6,150 nt of DNA from Caldora sp. SIO3E6 (GTDB lineage: Bacteria > Cyanobacteriota > Cyanobacteriia > Cyanobacteriales > Coleofasciculaceae): positions 1 through 6,150 of the forward strand of contig JAAHHL010000452.1 of NCBI GenBank assembly GCA_010672185.1. Direction: 5' to 3'. Every line of letters starts with the position of its first letter. The first letter of the stretch is position 1. The notes beneath the pieces were generated by a model that had not been told where the DNA came from, searched no databases, and saw only the letters and a list, made by a program, of their open reading frames with translations. The translations under genes and the position numbers were made by a program. Positions 1 to 5,866 of the stretch are shown one piece after another.

Positions 1-891
1 TATGGTTGGCAGGGGTATTTTGGCTGCTGCCAACTGCCTTGCCAATCCCAACCCATCACAGGAGTTAAAAATCGCCAACTGCAACCCTTTGTGAATTGCT
101 CTGCTGAGAGCTTCCTGCAACTCTTCAATGGTTAGGCTATTGTTAATCGGATTTTGATTGATAAAAAGCCGCCCGGTTGTGGCATTATTTTCACTACAGC
201 CGTGCCCTGCAAAAAATAGCAAATCCCAACCTTGTTCCCAAAGTTGGTCATTTAATTCCTGTCGTTCTGGCTCTACTAAAAATTTCAGCTCCACACCAGG
301 TAATTGTTTAAGCAAATCCTGGTCTTTCTGAAGATTAATACCTTTACTACTACCCAGAATAGCTAAAATTTTTACTTTAGCTTTGGCTATTTTTGGTAAT
401 AGTTGGGGTGGTGGTGGATACTCTGGACTACTTAAGGAAACTTCAGCTTGGCGGTAATCTTGAAAAAAACTCCACAACTGCCAAGGCAGGCGCCAAATAT
501 ATTCATCATCACTTTCAATCACCACCCGCACCGACTCAGATATTTTTAATTGGGTTCTTAGTTGCAACTCAATCTTGTGGAAGGCTTCCGAACTGAGCCA
601 GGAATTAATGCTGTTTTCTAAACACCGACAGATATCTTGGAAGACTCCCTCAGAGATATGAGTTACCCCAGTTTCAACAATTTCGATGGGAGGAGAACCT
701 CGGCTAGATTGGCACAAAGCTTGATACAGTAGCTGCCAATTCCTGTAAAGTTGGGGAATTTCCGGCGCTGGGGGCAAGCTACCAGTAAATTGCATGGAGA
801 GATTTCCTGGTTTTCCCAACCGTACTGTAACCGCAGGAAAGCCCTCATCGAAATTTCCTGGTCCTAGACTTAAGATAACTAACTCACTCAT
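1..891 (-). CDS. CHAT-domain caspase-like protease, 3' end missing
   Basis: The frame is open from ATG at 891 to the left edge (297 codons, no stop), so the C-terminus lies outside the window. Residues 1-150 form the N-terminal region of a cyanobacterial CHAT subfamily (start MSELVILSLG, then TGSLPPAPEIPQLYRNWQ). The CHAT (caspase HetF associated with TPRs) fold follows at about 170-297. The hydrophobic strand WDLLFFAGHG carries the likely catalytic His230, and LAIFNSCDGLGLA carries the likely catalytic Cys278, the expected His/Cys dyad of clan CD peptidases. Members of this subfamily often continue into CHASE2 and membrane segments; that part cannot be seen here. It starts 21 bases after the DUF1822 stop with only a weak ribosome site, which suggests co-transcription. 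The substrate is unknown. CHAT proteases elsewhere act in regulated proteolysis and cell-death-like responses, but a role here is inference. Confidence 0.9.
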   Translation of the reverse strand, partial: MSELVILSLGPGNFDEGFPAVTVRLGKPGNLSMQFTGSLPPAPEIPQLYRNWQLLYQALCQSSRGSPPIEIVETGVTHISEGVFQDICRCLENSINSWLSSEAFHKIELQLRTQLKISESVRVVIESDDEYIWRLPWQLWSFFQDYRQAEVSLSSPEYPPPPQLLPKIAKAKVKILAILGSSKGINLQKDQDLLKQLPGVELKFLVEPERQELNDQLWEQGWDLLFFAGHGCSENNATTGRLFINQNPINNSLTIEELQEALSRAIHKGLQLAIFNSCDGLGLARQLAAAKIPLPTI

Positions 892-912
892 AGCTAAATC
901 TTGGTCAACAAT

Positions 913-2013
913 TCAGATGGTAAAAGCTTCTTTGATGCTGACACCCCCAAGAGCAACTTGTATACTGAAGTTGGTTTGAGGTTGTACCCTAAACTGCTTC
1001 AATTGTATCCAAACATCACGGCCTCTTGATTCAACTTCCTGGAGAGTTTCCCCCAATTCAGAAAGTAAAGCTAATTTGAGTTGAGAGGGGACATACATCT
1101 CACCAGCTACTGGATGCACCTGCACGAGGATATTTACTTTTTGATCCATTTCTTGTGTCAGAGCCATAACTAGAGTGACTGGTTGATTGCCCAGTTGTAT
1201 CCCCAAATCCACCAGCTTGGCTCGCATGACATCGGCATTGGGAAACAAATTAAGACCTCCTCTCCGGAAAGCCAATGCTGGCTGCGGGTGAGGTAAACTT
1301 CCTCGAAATTGTGGTTGTAGTTGTTTGTTGTCAAGAGAGGCAACAATTTCTTCCAGGGTTTGCCAACCTTGGTTAAGGATATTCTCAAACCTTTGACCTA
1401 AATTCAACTTATTAGGCTCACCACTATTCGTAACCCCTGGCATTACCGGCTCTGTTTCTACAGGGGATTCCACCTTCTGCCAAGTATTCGTAGTACCAGA
1501 ATTCACTAACCATTGACTCAGATTGACTCGGGATTGGGCAAGATAGTCAAGGTGTGCTAGTAACTCATCAAGCGATCGCAACTGGTTTAAGACTAACTCA
1601 CCTGCCTGGATAGTTTGGCTAAATCCCAACAGGGTTGCTTGTTTGTTGCCCTCATCAATCTCCACGACAATATAGCCGATGCGATCATCCAAGGCTTCTG
1701 CTGGAATGGGACAGATGGAGTTAGCTGCTGTTTGAGAAGTTCTAACAGGACGACATTCCAGTTTCCCCAACCCTTCCACTATCAAATCAGCTACATCCTC
1801 GCACATCCGGACAACTGGATTCCAGCTATCACTCTGTGTCAATTCAGTATCAATCTCCATTAGTTGTAAGTAGTCACGCACTGCTAACACCGCCAGAGTA
1901 TTCAGGTAAATTTGCTCTGCCTCTTGAGGATAAGGTTGCTCTGCCGCAAACTGTTGTGCCGTTTTGATTGCTTTCTGGGTCAGAGGCATTGGTAAGAACT
2001 GTTGTTTATTCAT
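913..2013 (-). CDS. DUF1822 family protein
   Basis: A protein of 366 residues from the preferred start (ATG 2013, MNKQQFLPMPLTQKAI); an in-frame ATG at 2031 would add six residues. I prefer 2013 because the PLTxxA block is usually close to the N-terminus in this family; neither start has a clear Shine-Dalgarno. The helical N-terminal half contains YLNTLAVLAVRDYLQLM and a DSWNPVVRMCEDVADLIV block. Then come a strand-rich GYIVVEIDE...ATLLGF block, a Pro/Glu/Asn-rich linker near residues 180-205, and a C-terminal beta-rich part ending VSIKEAFTI, all typical of DUF1822. No catalytic motif, signal peptide or membrane segment is visible, so it is probably cytoplasmic. No biochemical function is known for the family. 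Its place between a sigma factor and a CHAT protease suggests a regulatory or adaptor role (inference). The gene contains the window's HIP1 site. Confidence 0.9.
   Translation of the reverse strand: MNKQQFLPMPLTQKAIKTAQQFAAEQPYPQEAEQIYLNTLAVLAVRDYLQLMEIDTELTQSDSWNPVVRMCEDVADLIVEGLGKLECRPVRTSQTAANSICPIPAEALDDRIGYIVVEIDEGNKQATLLGFSQTIQAGELVLNQLRSLDELLAHLDYLAQSRVNLSQWLVNSGTTNTWQKVESPVETEPVMPGVTNSGEPNKLNLGQRFENILNQGWQTLEEIVASLDNKQLQPQFRGSLPHPQPALAFRRGGLNLFPNADVMRAKLVDLGIQLGNQPVTLVMALTQEMDQKVNILVQVHPVAGEMYVPSQLKLALLSELGETLQEVESRGRDVWIQLKQFRVQPQTNFSIQVALGGVSIKEAFTI
1572..1579. repeat. HIP1 octamer GCGATCGC
   Basis: An exact copy of the highly iterated palindrome common in many cyanobacterial genomes, lying inside the DUF1822 coding region. 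It is useful as a taxonomic hint; a single occurrence could be chance. Confidence 0.6.
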
Positions 2014-2060
2014 GGTCTTGTTAAGTAGCATGATCTTTGATGAAGGTCGAATGCAGAAAA

Positions 2061-2095
2061 TTAATTCTTAATTCTTAATTCTTAATTCTTAATTC
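2061..2095. repeat. Heptanucleotide tandem repeat, 5 x TTAATTC
   Basis: Five perfect, contiguous copies of TTAATTC fill half of the 85-base gap between the sigma-factor stop and the DUF1822 start. Short tandemly repeated repetitive (STRR) heptamers are a recognised feature of filamentous cyanobacterial intergenic regions. On the transcribed (minus) strand the unit reads GAATTAA. It is AT-rich with no hairpin or T-run, so it does not look like a terminator; copy number may vary between strains. Confidence 0.9.
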
Positions 2096-2098
2096 CTA

Positions 2099-2731
2099 CT
2101 ATAGGTATCCTTGAGATTCGCCAAACTTTCGCAAACGGGGTCGGCATTGCCGTTTGTAGAAGTTTGCTAGGGTTTGATAGGGACAGTTAAATTCTGCTGC
2201 GAGTTCTTGCCAACTGCTCTTCGGTGGTAAGCGACGCAGAATTAACATTTGGCAATTCAACTCGGGACGTCCTTTAATATGAGTGCGGCGTAATTCCCCG
2301 TCGGAGTCAGTTTCAGCCCAATATTTGGTTTCCTCCAAAATGGGAATCCTCTGGGGAGCCGGTACATTATCTATGGGATTAAGTTTGTCATCTCCCTTGG
2401 GAGAAACATAGCGGTTTCTCTGGTCTTGCTCCTCAATCCAAAAATCTTGCAGCCGTCGTTTCAGATATCCATCTAACCAAGTGGTAACACTACCTCTGCT
2501 AGGATCATACTTTCTCCCTGTATTCGCCTCGCAAATATTCCGGCACAGATACAGCCATGTCTGTTGTAGTGCCTCTTCATAATAAGGTGTATTTTCCCGC
2601 CAGAGCTTACCAGATTTAATGATGGCTTGAATCAGCTTAGTCAAGCCTTGGCGTCGTTGGAGACTGTCAGGGGGATGCTGACAAGCTTGGGCAACAAGCT
2701 GACTAAGTTGTGTTTCTATTTCCTCATGCAT
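2099..2731 (-). CDS. Sigma-70-like (ECF-type) RNA polymerase sigma factor
   Basis: A protein of 210 residues from ATG 2731; an in-frame TTG at 2761 would add ten (MNHEQKSGNF). Neither start has a strong ribosome site: GGGTAA lies before 2731, and GGAG lies too close to 2761. The N-terminal block LSQLVAQACQHPPDSLQRRQGLTKLI resembles a cyanobacterial sigma subfamily. A region-2-like part (YYEEALQQTWLYLCRNI, then YDPSRGSVTTWLDGYLKRRL, about residues 50-96) would bind core polymerase and the -10 element. After a variable linker, SWQELAAEFNCPYQTLANFYKR (about 173-194) looks like a region-4 helix-turn-helix for the -35 element, with a basic tail. Divergence from classic sigma factors is high, so promoter specificity cannot be read. 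It is the first gene of the leftward cassette and divergent from the membrane-protein/RTX genes, whose duplicated leader is a plausible target (inference). Confidence 0.8.
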   Translation of the reverse strand: MHEEIETQLSQLVAQACQHPPDSLQRRQGLTKLIQAIIKSGKLWRENTPYYEEALQQTWLYLCRNICEANTGRKYDPSRGSVTTWLDGYLKRRLQDFWIEEQDQRNRYVSPKGDDKLNPIDNVPAPQRIPILEETKYWAETDSDGELRRTHIKGRPELNCQMLILRRLPPKSSWQELAAEFNCPYQTLANFYKRQCRPRLRKFGESQGYL

Positions 2732-2770
2732 GAAATTACCCGACTTTTGTTCATGATTCAACTGCTCCGG

Positions 2771-2922
2771 TGCTTGTTCTCCTTGTTATCAGATCAAAAT
2801 TGCACTTTTTCGCAAAACTCAAAAAATTTTTGCAATATTTGTGAAGTTTTGTAAAAAAAAGGTGATAGGGGCGAAATTTTGATGAATTTGCCGATATCAC
2901 CAACAGAGGAAAAGGAAGCTTG
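2771..2922. repeat. Intergenic direct repeat, copy A (leader/promoter-like)
   Basis: This copy sits in the divergent gap between the sigma-factor start and the 72-residue membrane-protein gene. Aligned by eye to copy B at a constant offset of 487 bases, it has about 11 mismatches over the core 2784-2909 (126 bp, roughly 91% identity) and no net indel; similarity fades outside that core. Identical blocks include GCACTTTTTCGCAA, TGTGAAGTTTTGT followed by eight A, and the hairpin core from GGCGAAATT to CAACAGAGG. It contains no conserved reading frame. The location suggests a promoter plus 5' leader; a role in both directions is possible for this copy. Confidence 0.85.
2861..2901 (+). promoter_or_regulatory. 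Bulged hairpin in repeat copy A
   Basis: The outer stem is GGTGATA (2861-2867) with TATCACC (2895-2901), seven pairs. A GG/GA internal loop follows, then an inner stem of GGC (2870-2872) plus AAATT (2874-2878) with AATTT and GCC (2885-2892), with a bulged G at 2873 and a TTGATG loop. It is not followed by a T-run, so it is not an intrinsic terminator. It ends 77 bases before the membrane-protein ATG, consistent with an RNA leader structure or a dyad operator. Confidence 0.55.
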
Positions 2923-2978
2923 AAACTAAGCAACTGAACCTGATTTGAGAAGCAATTTTCACTGATGGATGAAAAATC

Positions 2979-3197
2979 ATGCCAATTTTCGTTGACACAG
3001 CTGGCAATAACAAGCTCTATCCTAATGAGGATAATAATACGAATAAATCTACCCCAAGGGAAGACTTCGTACCCAAAGTCTCTCAGGCAATTTTCTTAGG
3101 TGCGAAGAAACTGTACGATGTCGTGTTAATGTTGTTCTTCACCATTATTGCTGTAGTAACTTTGTTAGTCTCAGCAATTGTTGCGGCGTTTAATTAG
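2979..3197 (+). CDS. Small protein with one C-terminal membrane helix
   Basis: A protein of 72 residues, family not recognised. Residues 1-35 are polar and Asn/Asp-rich (AGNNKLYPNEDNNTNK), with no signal peptide. Residues about 46-71 are strongly hydrophobic (VVLMLFFTIIAVV then TLLVSAIVAAF) and would span the membrane once, with only Asn after the helix, so the protein resembles a C-tail-anchored protein with its polar part probably cytoplasmic. Basic residues K43 and K44 just before the helix fit that orientation. The ribosome site is weak (GGATGA, about 9 bases before ATG). Support for it being real comes from its own copy of the 150-bp leader also found before the RTX gene, and from a sensible protein composition. 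It could act as a membrane anchor, a small regulator or a toxin-like peptide; nothing in the sequence decides. Confidence 0.65.
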   Translation: MPIFVDTAGNNKLYPNEDNNTNKSTPREDFVPKVSQAIFLGAKKLYDVVLMLFFTIIAVVTLLVSAIVAAFN

Positions 3198-3257
3198 CTA
3201 TCAGCTTTCAGACCGCGATTAAGTTCATTATCCATATTTCTGTTCTTAGTGCAAATC

Positions 3258-3409
3258 TGATTGCTCTCTTTGTTATCAGGGCAAAATCGCACTTTTTCGC
3301 AACACTCAAAAATTTTTTTCAATACCTGTGAAGTTTTGTAAAAAAAAGGAAATAGCGGCGAAATTTTGATGAATTTGCCGATATCACCAACAGAGGTAAA
3401 GCGAGGTTC
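3258..3409. repeat. Intergenic direct repeat, copy B (leader/promoter-like)
   Basis: The second copy of the repeat at 2771-2922, same orientation, in the 317-base gap between the membrane-protein stop and the RTX start. The core 3271-3396 carries the same blocks, including TGTGAAGTTTTGT plus the A-run and the hairpin core. The reading frame that copy A has on its reverse strand is interrupted here by a stop near 3320, so the conservation is not protein-driven. After the repeat (3410-3514) I see a small dyad CATCTG/CAGATG (3409-3427) and the AGGAAG ribosome site (3500-3505), and nothing else recognisable. Confidence 0.85.
3348..3388 (+). promoter_or_regulatory. Bulged hairpin in repeat copy B
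   Basis: Same layout as in copy A: inner stem GGC (3357-3359), bulged G3360, AAATT (3361-3365), TTGATG loop, AATTT and GCC (3372-3379), identical in sequence to copy A. The outer stem GGAAATA/TATCACC has two mismatches compared with copy A, so only the inner hairpin is fully kept. It ends 126 bases before the RTX ATG. Confidence 0.5.
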
Positions 3410-3514
3410 ATCTGATTAACGCAGATGTTAGCGAAACCGCAATAGATATAGGGACTGTAACAAAAAATCAGTTTCCGTTTTTTATCATCAATTGTAATTA
3501 GGAAGAAACTGCAC

Positions 3515-5425
3515 ATGGGTACCAGAACTTGGGACGGTTCATCTGGAGACGACACAAAAACCATCGGTTGGTGGAGGGGACGGCATAAGTGGAGAATGTA
3601 CGGTCATGGGGGGAATGATTATCTACAAGGTAATCGGAAAAATGATACCTTGTATGGTGGCCTTGGTAACGACAACCTTTATGGCAAGGATGGATCTGAC
3701 ATTCTGTATGGAGGAAGTGGCAATGACTATCTAAACGGTGGATGGAAAAGCGATCGGTTATACGGAGGTGCTGGTCATGATACCTTATATGGTGACTCCT
3801 CCCTTGGTAAAGGGAATGATTACTTAAATGGCGGTTCTGGTAATGACATCCTTTATGGCAATGATGGTAGTGACACCCTGTATGGAGGAAGTGGCAATGA
3901 CTATCTAAACGGTGGTTGGAAAAGTGATCGGTTATACGGAGGTGATGGTAATGACACCCTATATGGTGATTCCGACCTTGGTAAGGGGAATGATTACTTA
4001 GATGGCGGTTCTGGTAACGACAAGCTTTATGGCAATGATGGTAGTGACACCCTGTATGGTAGGGATGGCGACGACTATCTAAACGGTGGTTGGAAAAGTG
4101 ATCGGTTATACGGAGGTGATGGTCATGACACCTTATATGGTGATTCCGACCTTGGTAAAGGGAATGATTACTTAGATGGCGGTTCTGGTAACGACAAGCT
4201 TTATGGCGGTTGGGGGAACGATACTCTCCTTGGAGGTTTTGGTGATGACTATCTAGAAGGTAATGATGGTGAAGATACCCTCAAAGGTGATAGTGGTCAC
4301 GATACCCTCTATGGTGGTTGGCAAAGTGACCAGTTGTACGGTGGTGCAGGGAATGATCTGCTCCACGGAGAAGGTGCTGGTCTAATCGGAAAGTTAGGAG
4401 CTGGAAATGATACCCTGTATGGCGAGGGGGGTAATGACACTCTCTTTGGTGGCTGGGGTCAAGATCTGCTCTATGGTGGTGCTGACGATGACCTTCTCGA
4501 AGGCAACGATGGTGAAGATACCCTCAATGGTGATAGTGGTAACGATATCCTTTATGGTGGCTGGCAAAGTGACCAGTTGTACGGTGGTGCAGGGAATGAT
4601 CTGCTCCACGGAGAAGGTGCTGGTCTAATCGGCGAGTTAGGAGCTGGAAATGATACCCTGTATGGCGAGGGGGGTAATGACACTCTCTTTGGTGGCTGGG
4701 GTCAAGATCTGCTCTATGGTGGTGCTGACGATGACCTTCTCGAAGGCAACGATGGTGAGGATACCCTCAATGGTGATAGTGGTAACGACACTCTTTATGG
4801 TGGCTGGCAAAGTGACCAGTTGTACGGTGGTGCAGGAAATGATCTGCTCCACGGAGAAGGTGCTGGTCTAATCGGAAAGTTAGGAGCTGGAGATGATACC
4901 CTGTATGGCGAGGGGGGTAATGACACTCTCTTTGGTGGCTGGGGTCAAGATCTGCTCTATGGTGGTGCTGACGATGACCGTCTCGAAGGCAACGATGGTG
5001 AGGATACCCTCCAGGGTGGTAGTGGTAACGACACCTTGGTTGGTGGTTGGGGTAATGACACTTTAATTGGTGTTGATCCTAATAGTTCTAACCCTGGGTT
5101 TGGAGAAATTGATATTTTGACAGGTGGAGGATTGGGAGGTAGCGTGATCGATCAAGCCACCGATACCTTTGTGCTGGGAGATGCGAACAATTCTTACTAT
5201 GCAGGAGGGAGTAGTTTGAATGACTACGCTCTAATTACCGATTTCCAGTCTGGTCAGGATAAAATCCAACTCCATAACTTCGGTAGTGGTATTAGCGATT
5301 ATATCTTAGGAGCGAATAGCATAGCCATTGACAAAAACGCCAACAATGTACTTGATGCTGGTGATGACGTGATCGCAATGTTTTCTGGCGGTGGATTTAG
5401 CAGCTCTGATATCACCTTTAGCTAG
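3515..5425 (+). CDS. RTX-type calcium-binding repeat protein, probably secreted
   Basis: A protein of 636 residues; the start is supported by AGGAAG nine bases upstream. A short Trp/Arg-rich head (residues 1-30) is followed by about 490 residues of RTX nonapeptides (GGxGxDxLx), which wind into a calcium-filled parallel beta-roll outside the cell. Residues 66-239 are three 58-residue superrepeats and residues 267-509 are three 81-residue superrepeats. Residues about 529-636 form the C-terminal domain often found in cyanobacterial RTX proteins (EIDILTGGG, DTFVLGD, YALITDFQSGQDKIQL), here with an EF-hand-like loop at D606-D617. There is no Sec signal peptide; export by a type I system through a C-terminal signal is expected for RTX proteins, but no HlyB/HlyD/TolC-like gene is in the window. 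No enzymatic domain is visible, so a surface, matrix or adhesion role is more likely than a lytic toxin (inference). A terminator follows. Confidence 0.93.
   Translation: MGTRTWDGSSGDDTKTIGWWRGRHKWRMYGHGGNDYLQGNRKNDTLYGGLGNDNLYGKDGSDILYGGSGNDYLNGGWKSDRLYGGAGHDTLYGDSSLGKGNDYLNGGSGNDILYGNDGSDTLYGGSGNDYLNGGWKSDRLYGGDGNDTLYGDSDLGKGNDYLDGGSGNDKLYGNDGSDTLYGRDGDDYLNGGWKSDRLYGGDGHDTLYGDSDLGKGNDYLDGGSGNDKLYGGWGNDTLLGGFGDDYLEGNDGEDTLKGDSGHDTLYGGWQSDQLYGGAGNDLLHGEGAGLIGKLGAGNDTLYGEGGNDTLFGGWGQDLLYGGADDDLLEGNDGEDTLNGDSGNDILYGGWQSDQLYGGAGNDLLHGEGAGLIGELGAGNDTLYGEGGNDTLFGGWGQDLLYGGADDDLLEGNDGEDTLNGDSGNDTLYGGWQSDQLYGGAGNDLLHGEGAGLIGKLGAGDDTLYGEGGNDTLFGGWGQDLLYGGADDDRLEGNDGEDTLQGGSGNDTLVGGWGNDTLIGVDPNSSNPGFGEIDILTGGGLGGSVIDQATDTFVLGDANNSYYAGGSSLNDYALITDFQSGQDKIQLHNFGSGISDYILGANSIAIDKNANNVLDAGDDVIAMFSGGGFSSSDITFS
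3710..4231 (+). repeat. Coding tandem array: 3 x 174 bp (58 residues)
   Basis: Units span 3710-3883, 3884-4057 and 4058-4231. Each reads as nonapeptides: a degenerate GGWKSDRLY, a canonical GGDGNDTLY-like unit, a 13-residue expanded unit (GDSDLGKGNDYLD), then three further units. The Trp residues fall at 77, 135 and 193, giving an exact 58-residue period. DNA identity between units is high, including long identical stretches around the Trp motif. Confidence 0.9.
4313..5041 (+). repeat. Coding tandem array: 3 x 243 bp (81 residues)
   Basis: Units span 4313-4555, 4556-4798 and 4799-5041. Each is exactly nine nonapeptide lengths and contains a nine-residue insertion (GEGAGLIGK or GEGAGLIGE) that keeps the register. 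Trp residues fall at 269, 350 and 431. Units 1 and 2 differ at about seven bases in 243 by eye, and a long central block is unchanged in all three, which indicates recent duplication or gene conversion. Confidence 0.92.
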
Positions 5426-5508
5426 CAAGTATAGCGTGAACACTGCGAACCTGCAACTCATTTGGGTCAGTTTTTTAGCTTAAATTTAGTTTAATAATTT
5501 TTTTGGTT

Positions 5509-5543
5509 CATCGGTCTAATCAATTTTAATAGACCGATGTTTT
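5509..5543 (+). terminator. Rho-independent terminator after the RTX gene
   Basis: A perfect 10-bp stem, CATCGGTCTA (5509-5518) with TAGACCGATG (5530-5539), an 11-base loop, then TTTT (5540-5543). It lies 84 bases after the RTX stop. The opposite strand would give an A-run rather than a T-run upstream of the start of the next gene, so plus-strand termination is the natural reading. Confidence 0.75.
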
Positions 5544-5547
5544 CTAG

Positions 5548-5642
5548 TATAGCAGTTGCCTTGGCGGTTAAGACATTCTCAGGTAAGGCAAGTGAACAAG
5601 GGGCTTAAGCCCCTTGTCCTAATCTCCTTTGCTGTTGCTATA
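5548..5642. mobile_element. MITE-like small dispersed element (candidate)
   Basis: A segment of about 95 bases bounded by inverted ends TATAGCA (5548-5554) and TGCTATA (5635-5641), with a 22-bp perfect palindrome inside it. The TA bases at the two ends could be a TA target duplication, as made by IS630/Tc1-type transposases. It has no convincing reading frame. The rest of the 441-base gap between RTX and the next gene holds the terminator to its left and an AT-rich upstream region to its right. The assignment rests only on the end symmetry, which is short. Confidence 0.35.
5596..5617. repeat. 22-bp perfect palindrome
   Basis: The left half is ACAAGGGGCTT (5596-5606) and the right half is its exact reverse complement (5607-5617), with no spacer. 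No T-run follows on either strand, so it is a poor terminator. Such G/C-rich palindromes are typical cores of dispersed intergenic repeats; it could also be a protein-binding dyad. Confidence 0.8.
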
Positions 5643-5702
5643 TGTTTTTGCACAAACACAAAAAAATACTCTATAAAACTTTGGATAAAAAATTTAGATT
5701 TC

Positions 5703-5751
5703 TGCGAAATTATTGTGAACTTTACTGATGACACAATAACAGGAATTTGCA
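5703..5751 (+). promoter_or_regulatory. Hairpin upstream of the right-edge gene
   Basis: The outer arms TGC-g-AAA (5703-5709) and TTTGCA (5746-5751) pair with a bulged G at 5706. The inner stem is TTATTGTG (5710-5717) with CACAATAA (5732-5739), eight perfect pairs around a 14-base loop. The GCGAAATT and AATTTGC arms and a TGATGA in the loop recall the hairpin in the 150-bp repeats, but the rest is not alignable. It ends 115 bases before the ATG at 5867. Confidence 0.35.
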
Positions 5752-5866
5752 AATTTAACTTGAACAAAGCAGACATACCGAATTGGTAAACTCTGCTGTT
5801 GAAAGCTTGTTCAATCCGCCAAAAATTCCAGTTCACAGAAATAGTCTATTTGTTTAGAGGTGTCTT

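Noticed and set aside
393..1863. Short frames at 393-596, 663-848, 794-979, 1170-1388 and 1615-1863
   Set aside because: All lie within the CHAT or DUF1822 coding regions in other frames or strands and show no family features.
2751..3564. Antisense frames in repeat copies A and B that both contain PLLVISANSSKFR
   Set aside because: The shared peptide only reflects DNA identity of the repeats; copy B has a stop near 3320 where copy A continues, and copy B's frame runs into the RTX gene antisense.
4394..4852. Near-identical antisense frames (4394-4609 and 4637-4852) and plus-strand frames (4407-4628, 4650-4871) with hydrophobic products
   Set aside because: They are out-of-frame readings of the 243-bp RTX superrepeat; their similarity comes from the repeat, and they have no ribosome sites.
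3710..5041. CRISPR-like appearance of regularly spaced repeats
   Set aside because: Repeats are long, contiguous and in frame with RTX nonapeptides; there are no unique spacers.
5770..5822. tRNA-like wording: CCGAATTGGTAAACTC and GTTCAATCCGCCA
   Set aside because: The T-loop match has no pairing T-stem, and no acceptor stem or anticodon arm can be drawn.
5556..5836. Overlapping frames on both strands in the gap after the RTX gene (5556-5789 plus, 5579-5836 minus)
   Set aside because: They cross the palindrome and the hairpin, have unbalanced composition and lack ribosome sites.
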